DNA from: Marinicella sediminis
GTDB lineage: Bacteria; Pseudomonadota; Gammaproteobacteria; Xanthomonadales; Marinicellaceae
NCBI RefSeq assembly: GCF_002000055.1
Contig: NZ_MVBD01000005.1
Location: forward strand, 1 to 64,000
Length of the DNA: 64,000 bases
Direction: 5' to 3'
Part shown: positions 57,229 to 64,000 of the stretch, piece by piece
Numbering within the stretch: the stretch's first letter is position 1
Layout: every line of letters begins with the position of its first letter
The notes under the pieces: generated by a model
Seen by the model: only the letters and a program-made list of their open reading frames with translations
The model's database searches: none
What the model was told of the DNA's origin: nothing
Made by a program: the position numbers and the translations under genes

Positions 57229-58390
57229 CACCGAAGTAGGTAGCGGCCGGGTGGTGGTGCAATCAATGACCAACACCGACACAGCCAATGCCAAAGCAAC
57301 GGCTCAACAAATCTATGAATTACACCAAGCCGGTTCAGAGCTGGTGCGGATTACAGTGAACAATGAAGAATCAGCCGCAGCTGTACCGGAAATCATTGAC
57401 CGACTGCGCGCTGCCCGTTGTGATGTGCCGGTAATAGGTGACTTTCATTACAACGGTCACCGTTTGCTTCAGGACTTTCCCGAGTGTGCTGAAAAGTTGG
57501 CCAAATACCGTATCAACCCGGGCAATGTGGGATTTGGAAAAAAGCGTGATCAACAATTTGAATCCATCATTCAGGTGGCCAAAGACCTGAATAAGCCGGT
57601 GAGGATCGGCGGCAATTGGGGCAGCCTCGACCAGAAACTGATGGCCCGGATGATGGATGAAAATGCCCGTTTAATTGAACCATTATCAAGTGAAGCGCTG
57701 ATTGAAAAGGCCTTGATAGAATCTGTTTTAACCAGTGCCAGGCAGGCCGAATCATTTGGATTGCCGGCTGAAAAGATCATCGTTAGTTGTAAAGTCAGTG
57801 GGGTGCAATCGCTGATCAGAATCTATCAATCATTACACCAACAATGTGACTATGCTTTGCATTTGGGACTCACTGAGGCCGGAATGGGAAACAAGGGCAT
57901 TGTTGCATCTACTGCGGCGTTGTCGGTTTTGTTACAGCAGGGAATTGGTGACACCATTCGGGTATCACTGACACCTGAGCCCAATCAGGCTCGTACCGAA
58001 GAGGTTAAAGTGGCCCAGCAAATCCTGCAAAGTCTGGAATTGCAATCATTCAAACCCGAGGTCACTGCCTGTCCGGGTTGTGGTCGCACAACCAGTGAGT
58101 TTTTTCAGGTGCTGGCCAAGCAAGTCACAGAGCACATGGATGCCAAAATGCCACAATGGCGACTGTCGCACCCTGGTGTCAAAGAAATGAATGTCGCAGT
58201 GATGGGCTGTATTGTCAATGGCCCTGGTGAGTCGAAGCACGCTGACATTGGTATTTCCCTGCCTGGTACCGGTGAAACCCCTTCGGCCCCAATTTTTATT
58301 CGCGGTCAAAAAACCCACACCCTGAAAGGTGACAACATCGCACAGCAATTCATCGATATACTGGATGAATTTGTGGTGCAGAACTACTGA
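57197..58390 (+). CDS. ispG: (E)-4-hydroxy-3-methylbut-2-enyl-diphosphate synthase
   Basis: 397 residues from the ATG at 57197 (a TTG at 57170 is possible). Fe-S enzyme of the MEP isoprenoid pathway. Start [25 protein letters not shown], and the C-terminal cluster ligands in C-P-G-C-G-R-T and G-C-I-V-N-G-P-G-E are intact. Usually near hisS/bamB in enterics; here it follows the complex II locus. Confidence 0.95.
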   Translation: MTNRIPVKVGNTEVGSGRVVVQSMTNTDTANAKATAQQIYELHQAGSELVRITVNNEESAAAVPEIIDRLRAARCDVPVIGDFHYNGHRLLQDFPECAEKLAKYRINPGNVGFGKKRDQQFESIIQVAKDLNKPVRIGGNWGSLDQKLMARMMDENARLIEPLSSEALIEKALIESVLTSARQAESFGLPAEKIIVSCKVSGVQSLIRIYQSLHQQCDYALHLGLTEAGMGNKGIVASTAALSVLLQQGIGDTIRVSLTPEPNQARTEEVKVAQQILQSLELQSFKPEVTACPGCGRTTSEFFQVLAKQVTEHMDAKMPQWRLSHPGVKEMNVAVMGCIVNGPGESKHADIGISLPGTGETPSAPIFIRGQKTHTLKGDNIAQQFIDILDEFVVQNY

Positions 58391-58725
58391 CAGGGCTTTT
58401 CCCTGTCAACTGAGAGGCAGTGTATGTTTGGCTCAAAGCCCCACCAGTGGCTGGTTTGGACAGATAATTGTTGGTCGCCTTGTCTGGCAAACATCAATTT
58501 TGTTTTCTGATAGGGGCCAATTCGCCAGGATTCAAAGCGTTCCAGTTCTTTTGTGGGCGCCTCTGTACCCAGTGAGTTCGTAACCTGAGCTTTGATTGCT
58601 GCCAGTTGATGATCATCTTCAGTCAACAGCAAACTCAGTAAGGCACTGCACTCAAACAGCACCAGCAACAACAGCAATTGAGTGATTCTATTCTGTTTTA
58701 TATGAAAAGTTTGTTTGTCTTCCAT
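58384..58725 (-). CDS. Small single-pass membrane protein of unknown function
   Basis: 113 residues. One transmembrane helix near residues 15-34, very leucine-rich (Q-L-L-L-L-L-V-L-F), and an extracytoplasmic or cytoplasmic tail with several Trp and a terminal C-x-x-x-x-R-E-K-P-C pair. A good GGAG site lies 8 bases before the ATG, and the gene follows the M15 gene by 25 bp, so it is probably real. The 3' end overlaps ispG on the other strand by 7 bp. Confidence 0.6.
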   Translation of the reverse strand: MEDKQTFHIKQNRITQLLLLLVLFECSALLSLLLTEDDHQLAAIKAQVTNSLGTEAPTKELERFESWRIGPYQKTKLMFARQGDQQLSVQTSHWWGFEPNIHCLSVDREKPCQ

Positions 58726-58750
58726 GTGTTATTCTCCATATAGGTGGTAT

Positions 58751-59566
58751 TCAGCTTTGGTGACGCCAATGCCAGGGTTCGTAGATAATGCCATGCGGGT
58801 TTTCTCTCGGATAGCTCATGCTGAAACCGTGATCTGCGCCATGCGCGTTCAACCACTGAAAAGCAGCACTGTTTTCAAATGCTTCTTCCAGCGGGGTGAA
58901 GCCAGGCGTGGTGATGTCGATCGCACAACCGGTGTGGTGCTCGCTGTGTCCCGGAGCGGCGTTGGTGATCAGTATGTCTTCAATGGCTTGCTTGTTTCGT
59001 TGTTTTTGTGCAATGAGGTGTGCCTGATATTTCATTGATCGGTAAGCAGAAGCCAATTGAAGCTCAATGCCATTTTCAGCCGCCGCAGACTTCATCGCCT
59101 GCCAGGCAGCAGCGCACCTGGGATGCAGTTTGGCCGGTCGGCCAAAACAATCATTGTCGGTATCAATCAATTGAGCTGCCGTCCATTGAACAGGCGTTTT
59201 CAATTTGGTGATGTCAATGTCCAGTTGATGATTCAATGTGTGGTAAGGGTCAGGCTGTTTGAGGTGTTCAATGGTGACTTCATAATGGTCACCTGTTGGA
59301 CTGAAACCCATACTGGTCAGAAACTGTTGTGCATGAGGAACAGCGGTTCTGGCTTTGTAGTGTTCGCTGTTGATGGCTTTCATTAATCCGTAACTGGCTT
59401 CGGTAGCGACTCCCAGCCGCAGCGACTGGGGTTTGAGCAGGATGTTGAACCATTGATCGCGAAAAAACAGTTTACCAATCAACTGTTCGTCGCTGCGGTC
59501 ATGAATCGACCAGCAATTTTTGTGGGTTGGGAGGATGGACAGTCGGTCGGTGTTGATGCTGATCAT
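58751..59566 (-). CDS. M15-family D,D-carboxypeptidase with an N-terminal GNAT-like domain
   Basis: 271 residues. The C-terminal half (about 120-270) is a VanY-type zinc D-alanyl-D-alanine carboxypeptidase: S208-E-H210-H-T-G-C-A-I-D217 and E263-P-W-H266 give the three zinc ligands and catalytic Glu. The first 105 residues look like a short, degenerate RimJ-type acetyltransferase (T-D-R-L near the start, L-G-V-A-T-E-A at 51-57, F-L-T-S-M-G-F-S-P-T-G-D-H-Y-E at the end). There is no signal peptide, which is odd for a peptidoglycan enzyme; it may act on cytoplasmic peptides. Overlaps the GFA gene by 4 bp. Confidence 0.8.
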   Translation of the reverse strand: MISINTDRLSILPTHKNCWSIHDRSDEQLIGKLFFRDQWFNILLKPQSLRLGVATEASYGLMKAINSEHYKARTAVPHAQQFLTSMGFSPTGDHYEVTIEHLKQPDPYHTLNHQLDIDITKLKTPVQWTAAQLIDTDNDCFGRPAKLHPRCAAAWQAMKSAAAENGIELQLASAYRSMKYQAHLIAQKQRNKQAIEDILITNAAPGHSEHHTGCAIDITTPGFTPLEEAFENSAAFQWLNAHGADHGFSMSYPRENPHGIIYEPWHWRHQS

Positions 59567-59994
59567 GTGTTTTCGTAGTTGCTTTCAAGTTTGTCTTTGG
59601 CCTGTTCCCAGTGCTTACCATCAAAATCCTGGTGCTGCCACCGAGCTGCGTCGTAATCATCCAGGCAATGGGCATTGATGCTCCAGCTGTCTGGATGTGA
59701 ACGTGGCTGATAAAAAGATTTTACACCACATTGGCTACAGAATAAATGATTGGCTTGGCCAGTGTTAAAACGGTAGCTGCTGAGTAATGATTCGCCGGAC
59801 TTCAATTCAAACTGTTGATGTGTGGCAATTAAATGAATGAAACCAGTCATGGCACAAATTGAACAATTACAGTGCAGCAGTGTACTGCCAATTGGGACCT
59901 GGGCGGTGAATCTGACACCACCACAATGGCAGCCGCCATGGACGATTGTCATTTGTTTGGTGTTGTTTATATGTGGGTCTTGATTTTTTGCCAT
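59563..59994 (-). CDS. GFA-family (glutathione-dependent formaldehyde-activating-like) zinc protein
   Basis: 143 residues; AGGA upstream of the ATG at 59994 supports that start. Mss4-like zinc fold with cysteine pairs G-G-C-H-C-G-G, C-N-C-S-I-C and C-S-Q-C-G-V. The family name comes from one member; most, probably including this, have no proven reaction. First gene of the minus-strand set with the M15 protein and the small membrane protein. Confidence 0.85.
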   Translation of the reverse strand: MAKNQDPHINNTKQMTIVHGGCHCGGVRFTAQVPIGSTLLHCNCSICAMTGFIHLIATHQQFELKSGESLLSSYRFNTGQANHLFCSQCGVKSFYQPRSHPDSWSINAHCLDDYDAARWQHQDFDGKHWEQAKDKLESNYENT

Positions 59995-60065
59995 ACCAGT
60001 CCTATATCGTTGAATCTGTGGTGCTATAATAGCGCGCTTTTGTATAACGACAAACAGGATTGATG

Positions 60066-60392
60066 ATGAATTTTTTTATTTCTGATGCCATGGCTCAGTC
60101 AGGTGAACCAGCCAGCCCAATGGGGTCTTTTATCTTTATCGGTGTGTTTTTTGTGATCATGTATTTCATGTTAATTAGACCGCAGCAAAAACGCATGAAA
60201 GCTCACAACGAAATGGTTGGTGCTTTGGCGGTTGGCGATGAAGTGATCACCAACGGTGGCACTTTGGGTGCCATTGTCGCGGTTGACGAAGCATTCATTA
60301 AGATCGAGGTTGCCAAAGACACTGAGATCCATGTGCAACGCAGCGCAGTGGCCAAAGTGTTGCCTAAAGGCACCATCAAGTCACTGAAATAA
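60066..60392 (+). CDS. yajC: Preprotein translocase accessory subunit YajC
   Basis: 108 residues from the ATG at 60066, seven bases after AGGA (60063 and 60060 are weaker). One transmembrane helix (about 18-36) followed by R-P-Q-Q-K-R-M-K, the YajC signature, and a small beta domain with G-D-E-V-I-T-N-G-G. Works with SecDF at the translocon. queA and tgt, the common upstream genes, are absent. Confidence 0.95.
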   Translation: MNFFISDAMAQSGEPASPMGSFIFIGVFFVIMYFMLIRPQQKRMKAHNEMVGALAVGDEVITNGGTLGAIVAVDEAFIKIEVAKDTEIHVQRSAVAKVLPKGTIKSLK

Positions 60393-60428
60393 GTGAACAC
60401 ACATAACAATTAAAGCAGGAAACTGATC

Positions 60429-62279
60429 ATGAATCGATATCCCCTATGGAAATACGTTTTGATTCTGCTGATTGTGACCATGGGGGGCTTGTATGCGCTG
60501 CCCAATCTGTATGGTCAGAGTCAGGTGGTACAGGTCAAATCTCAGCAGGACACTCCGGTAGAGCAAAGTACACTGGAGCGAATTGGTCAGGTACTTACTG
60601 ACAGCCAGATAGGCTATGATGACATCATCATTGATGGTGACACCGCCATCGTTAAATTTGCCAACCTGGATGACCAGCGATTGGGTCAGGATGCCTTGAA
60701 AGAAGGTTTGAGCGGTTACGACACCGCAATGAATTTACGCCCTAATGTGCCCGAGTGGCTTGAAGACCTCGGTGGCAGTGCCATGAATCTGGGCCTGGAT
60801 TTAAGGGGAGGTGTGCATTTTCTGCTTGAAGTTGACATGCAGGAAGCCACTGAAAACAAGAAAAAACAAATCCGCTCTGACATCACCGCTGCTTTGATCA
60901 AAGAAAAAATCCGCAAAAAACTGATCAAGTGGGAAGCCAATGAATTGTCAGTCACTTTTCGCAATGAGGCCGATATGAATGCGGCCATGGAACTGATCAG
61001 CACAGACTTCACTGAATTGAGATTGAATGAAGTGGTTGATGGCGATTTGTTTGAAATTCAAGGGTTATTGACTGAAGAATCATTGAATAAGATCAAAGAA
61101 AATGCATTGAACCAAAACCTCACAACCCTGCGTGACCGGGTCAATGAGATCGGTGTGGCAGAACCCATAGTGCAAAGACAGGGCCTGGAACGGATTGTAG
61201 TGCAGTTGCCAGGCGTGCAGGACACCACTGCTGCCAAGAACATCCTGGATGCCACAGCGACCCTTGAATACCGGGCCACTGACATGGAAAACAATGCTGA
61301 ATTGGCGGCCAGAACCGGTCGTTCACCGATTGGTTCTTCATTGTATTATGACCGCCAGGGTCGACCGGTCTTGTTGAAAGATCGCGTGATTGCCACGGGT
61401 AATCAACTGATTGATGCCCAGGCTACATTTGATCAGCAATCAGGATCGCCAGCGGTTTCTGTGAAGTTGAACAGCATTGGTGCTGGTCGCATGCTGGAGT
61501 TCACCAAATCCAATGTGGGTAACTTCATGGGTGTGGTTTTCAAGGAGCGCATCCCCATCGGCAAGAATGATGATGGTGTGATGCAATACCGCAGTAAAGA
61601 AGAAGTCATCAGTAACGCCCGCATCAACGGTGTGTTTTCAAATCAGTTCCAGACCACAGGACTGGATTCCCAGGCAGAAGCCAATGAATTGGCACTGCTG
61701 TTAAGGGCAGGTGCTCTGGCGGCTCCGGTGCAAATTGTCGAAGAGCGAACAATCGGTCCTTCTCTGGGGCAGGATAACATTGACAAAGGGGTGTTGTCGG
61801 TGCAAATTGGCCTGGCCCTGGTGCTGGTGTTCATGATCATCTATTACCGCATGTTTGGTCTGATTGCCAACATTGCGTTGACGGTTAATGTGGTGTTGAT
61901 GGTGGCATGTCTGTCACTGTTCGGAGCCACTCTGACCTTACCTGGCATCGCTGGAATTGTGCTCACTGTGGGCATGGCGGTGGATGCCAATGTATTGATT
62001 TTTGAGCGTATCAAAGAAGAAATGCGGCTCGGTAACACCATACAAGGCAGCATCAAATCGGGTTATGAAAAGGCCTTTTCCACCATTGCTGATGCCAATG
62101 TGACCACCTTCATCGCTGCGGTGGTGCTGTTTGCCTTTGGTACCGGCCCAATCAAGGGCTTTGCGGTGACCCTGAGTATCGGCATCATGACTTCGATGTT
62201 CACTGCAATCATGCTGTCACGATCAGTGGTAAATCTGATCTATGGTGGTAAGAAGAAACTCAAATCGATTGCCATTTAA
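60429..62279 (+). CDS. secD: Protein translocase subunit SecD
   Basis: 616 residues, AGGAAA upstream. RND-like proton-driven protein export factor. N-terminal transmembrane helix, P1 periplasmic region with N-L-G-L-D-L-R-G-G-V-H-F-L, V-N-E-I-G-V-A-E-P, and five C-terminal helices with G-M-A-V-D-A-N-V-L-I-F-E-R-I-K-E-E. Separate from SecF, whose gene starts 10 bp after it. Confidence 0.97.
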   Translation: MNRYPLWKYVLILLIVTMGGLYALPNLYGQSQVVQVKSQQDTPVEQSTLERIGQVLTDSQIGYDDIIIDGDTAIVKFANLDDQRLGQDALKEGLSGYDTAMNLRPNVPEWLEDLGGSAMNLGLDLRGGVHFLLEVDMQEATENKKKQIRSDITAALIKEKIRKKLIKWEANELSVTFRNEADMNAAMELISTDFTELRLNEVVDGDLFEIQGLLTEESLNKIKENALNQNLTTLRDRVNEIGVAEPIVQRQGLERIVVQLPGVQDTTAAKNILDATATLEYRATDMENNAELAARTGRSPIGSSLYYDRQGRPVLLKDRVIATGNQLIDAQATFDQQSGSPAVSVKLNSIGAGRMLEFTKSNVGNFMGVVFKERIPIGKNDDGVMQYRSKEEVISNARINGVFSNQFQTTGLDSQAEANELALLLRAGALAAPVQIVEERTIGPSLGQDNIDKGVLSVQIGLALVLVFMIIYYRMFGLIANIALTVNVVLMVACLSLFGATLTLPGIAGIVLTVGMAVDANVLIFERIKEEMRLGNTIQGSIKSGYEKAFSTIADANVTTFIAAVVLFAFGTGPIKGFAVTLSIGIMTSMFTAIMLSRSVVNLIYGGKKKLKSIAI

Positions 62280-62289
62280 GGAGCGACTC

Positions 62290-63249
62290 ATGGAAATTTT
62301 ACAAAACATTAAATACGACTTCATGGGTAAGCGCAAAATTGCGTTGGTGATCTCTACAATACTGATCATCATCTCATTGGCATCGTTGTTTACCAGGGGC
62401 CTGAATTTTGGTCTGGATTTCACTGGTGGCACTGTGGTGGTGGTGAATTTTGCTAACCCGGCTGAGGTGGCTGAAGTCCGTAATCGCCTTGAAGCCAGTG
62501 GTTTGAACAATATAGTGGTGAAAAACTTTGGTGGCAGTAAAGACGTCGAGATCACCGTACCTCCACAGCACGAAGAACAGTCTGAAGACAACCTGTCAGG
62601 TAATGATGAGGCCAAACTCAGCAATGAAATGCTGGAAGTGTTACAGGAGCTGGACAGTTCGGCACGCATCACCAAGGCCGATTTTGTCGGTTCTCAGGTG
62701 GGTGATGAGTTGGTAGAGCAGGGCTCACTGGCCTTGTTATATGCCATCATTGGAATTCTGATCTATGTGACCATCCGCTTTGAATGGCGGTTCTCTCTGG
62801 GATCAATTGCCGCATTGGTGCATGATGTGATCATCACTGCAGGGGTCTTCTCTATCTGGCAAGTGGAGTTTGACTTGACGGTGCTGGCGGCCTTGCTCGC
62901 GGTGATCGGATATTCTTTGAATGACACCATCGTGGTATTCGACCGGATTCGGGAAAACTTCAGAAAGGGCCGTAAAAAGTCCACAGAAGAAGTCATCAAT
63001 ACGTCAATTGGGCAAACCCTGTCCAGAACAGTCATCACTTCGTTTACCACCATGCTTGTACTGATCGCCTTGTTCTATTTTGGTGGGGCACTGATCCATG
63101 GGTTTGCATTTGCGCTGATTGTTGGTGTGATCGTTGGTACTTATTCTTCCATATTTGTGGCCAGTACAACGACATTGGCACTGGGGATCAGTCGTGAAGA
63201 TTTAATACCCGTCGAAAAAGAGGGTGCAGATCTGGACCACATTCCCTGA
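62290..63249 (+). CDS. secF: Protein translocase subunit SecF
   Basis: 319 residues from the ATG at 62290, eight bases after AAGGAG; a frame start at 62242 would overlap secD without need. Six transmembrane helices; signatures G-L-D-F-T-G-G-T and G-Y-S-L-N-D-T-I-V-V-F-D-R-I-R-E-N. Completes the SecDF-YajC complex. Strong terminator follows. Confidence 0.97.
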   Translation: MEILQNIKYDFMGKRKIALVISTILIIISLASLFTRGLNFGLDFTGGTVVVVNFANPAEVAEVRNRLEASGLNNIVVKNFGGSKDVEITVPPQHEEQSEDNLSGNDEAKLSNEMLEVLQELDSSARITKADFVGSQVGDELVEQGSLALLYAIIGILIYVTIRFEWRFSLGSIAALVHDVIITAGVFSIWQVEFDLTVLAALLAVIGYSLNDTIVVFDRIRENFRKGRKKSTEEVINTSIGQTLSRTVITSFTTMLVLIALFYFGGALIHGFAFALIVGVIVGTYSSIFVASTTTLALGISREDLIPVEKEGADLDHIP

Positions 63250-63271
63250 TAGCACCTTAACCTGACCTTCC

Positions 63272-63298
63272 AAAGCCTGGTTTTTACCAGGCTTTTTT
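63272..63298 (+). terminator. Intrinsic terminator after secF
   Basis: AAAGCCTGG (63272-63280), 6-base loop, CCAGGCTTT (63287-63295) and further T. Confidence 0.9.
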
Positions 63299-63388
63299 GT
63301 GGGTCAGGATAAAATTTGTAACAAATACCAATGGTCCTCGTTATATGCACATAAATCCATGGCGGATCTTTTTAATTGAGGTAAACAG

Positions 63389-63901
63389 ATGATGAATAAG
63401 TTTTTATTGATGTTGGTAATGAGTGTAAGTTCTCTGGCTGTGTGGGCTGATGATTTTGATGACCTGGAGGCCATCCTGGGGGTGGAAGCTGATGTCAAGA
63501 TCACTTTGGGTCCAGGTATGCTGGGATTGGCCAGCGTACTGACCAAAGATGAACCTGAAGCACAGGCAGTGTTGTCCGGCTTGAAAGACCTTTCGATCAA
63601 GGTATATCGACTGGATGAGGCAGTGGATGTGGATGACATCAGTGACTGGATGGCGGACACTGTACGTAAGTTGGCAAAAAATGGTGTCGAAGAAATTGTT
63701 CGGGTGACTGAAGATGATGAGCGGGTTCACATCATGGCCAGGGTCAATGGCACCACTTTGAGCGATTTATCCATCATGGTTTATGAGGCCGGTGACGAAT
63801 TTGTCTTTATCAACATGGATGGTGACATCGATGTGGCAAACCTCAAGGATTTAACCGGTAACTTTGATGTCGATCTGAATGGATTGGCACTGAATTTGTG
63901 A
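63389..63901 (+). CDS. DUF4252-like secreted protein
   Basis: 170 residues with a signal peptide (M-M-N-K-F-L-L-M-L-V-M, cut near W-A-D) and a GAGG site 7 bases before the ATG. The mature protein is acidic. Two segments resemble DUF4252: I-K-V-Y-R-L and V-H-I-M-A-R-V-N-G-T-T-L-S-D-L-S-I-M-V. No enzyme motif. Flanked by terminators on both sides, so monocistronic. Confidence 0.65.
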   Translation: MMNKFLLMLVMSVSSLAVWADDFDDLEAILGVEADVKITLGPGMLGLASVLTKDEPEAQAVLSGLKDLSIKVYRLDEAVDVDDISDWMADTVRKLAKNGVEEIVRVTEDDERVHIMARVNGTTLSDLSIMVYEAGDEFVFINMDGDIDVANLKDLTGNFDVDLNGLALNL

Positions 63902-63940
63902 GCTGAAGCTGTTTAACGAATTTCTCTGGCTTCACAAAGC

Positions 63941-63974
63941 AAAACGCCGGTTGGTTTCAACCGGCGTTTTTTTT
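63941..63974 (+). terminator. Intrinsic terminator after the DUF4252-like gene
   Basis: Perfect 13-base stem AAAACGCCGGTTG / CAACCGGCGTTTT with a GTTT loop and a T8 run; also works on the minus strand. The last 26 bases of the window hold nothing recognisable. Confidence 0.92.
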
Positions 63975-64000
63975 AAGCGGTTAGTGCTGGTGGTTTCAGG

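Overview
The window looks like an ordinary chromosomal stretch from a free-living, aerobic, probably marine gammaproteobacterium. The evidence is a yajC-secDF block, ubiE-ubiJ-ubiB, the fimV-truA-trpF-trpB-trpA-accD-folC gene order typical of gammaproteobacteria (with trpBA inserted as in Xanthomonas relatives), and sdhCDAB-sdhE. Several secreted proteins carry a D-G-F-E/Q type motif near a terminus (for example the last residues of the genes ending at 1344 and starting at 25616). I associate this motif with Marinicella and its relatives, so a Marinicella-like host is my best guess; that is inference, not proof. No rRNA, tRNA, CRISPR array, IS element or prophage is visible. The only module with an obviously accessory character is a hipBA toxin-antitoxin pair.

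Layout. 1-5.1 kb: the 3' end of a giant repetitive secreted protein built of near-identical 279-bp units, then on the minus strand an M14 zinc carboxypeptidase and a secreted helical-repeat protein. 5.2-9.6 kb: parC, a secreted alpha/beta hydrolase, rimB-like protease and rimK. 9.6-16.1 kb: truD, a small Rap1a-like secreted protein, phoB with a recognisable Pho box but no phoR beside it, msrA, hipBA, an EEP-family phosphatase/nuclease and a universal stress protein. 16.2-20.1 kb (minus): a beta-hydroxyacid dehydrogenase followed by ubiE-ubiJ-ubiB for ubiquinone. 20.3-29.8 kb: an M16 lipoprotein peptidase, a choice-of-anchor-B protein, an OmpA-like lipoprotein, two unrecognised secreted proteins, psd and a Sco protein.

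29.9-41.3 kb (plus): prmB-aroC-asd-fimV, then truA-trpF-trpB-trpA-accD-folC. A terminator after fimV overlaps a promoter-like sequence for truA. 41.4-45.2 kb: ppsA diverging from its regulator ppsR and a DUF1249 gene. 45.2-50.7 kb: a tight four-gene cluster of a GltD-like FAD/Fe-S oxidoreductase, a fused gamma-alpha 2-oxoacid:acceptor oxidoreductase, its TPP-binding beta subunit and a methyltransferase. This is the most interesting metabolic unit in the window.

50.7-58.4 kb: a PilZ protein, an orphan PhnD-like binding protein, ygfZ, then a complete complex II locus. That locus contains a tiny, easily missed SDHAF4-like gene, sdhC, sdhD, sdhA, sdhB, sdhE and a YgfX-like membrane protein, running into ispG. 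58.4-63.9 kb: a minus-strand group (GFA protein, a GNAT-like/M15 peptidase fusion, a small membrane protein), then yajC-secD-secF and a DUF4252 protein. Several strong intrinsic terminators separate the units.
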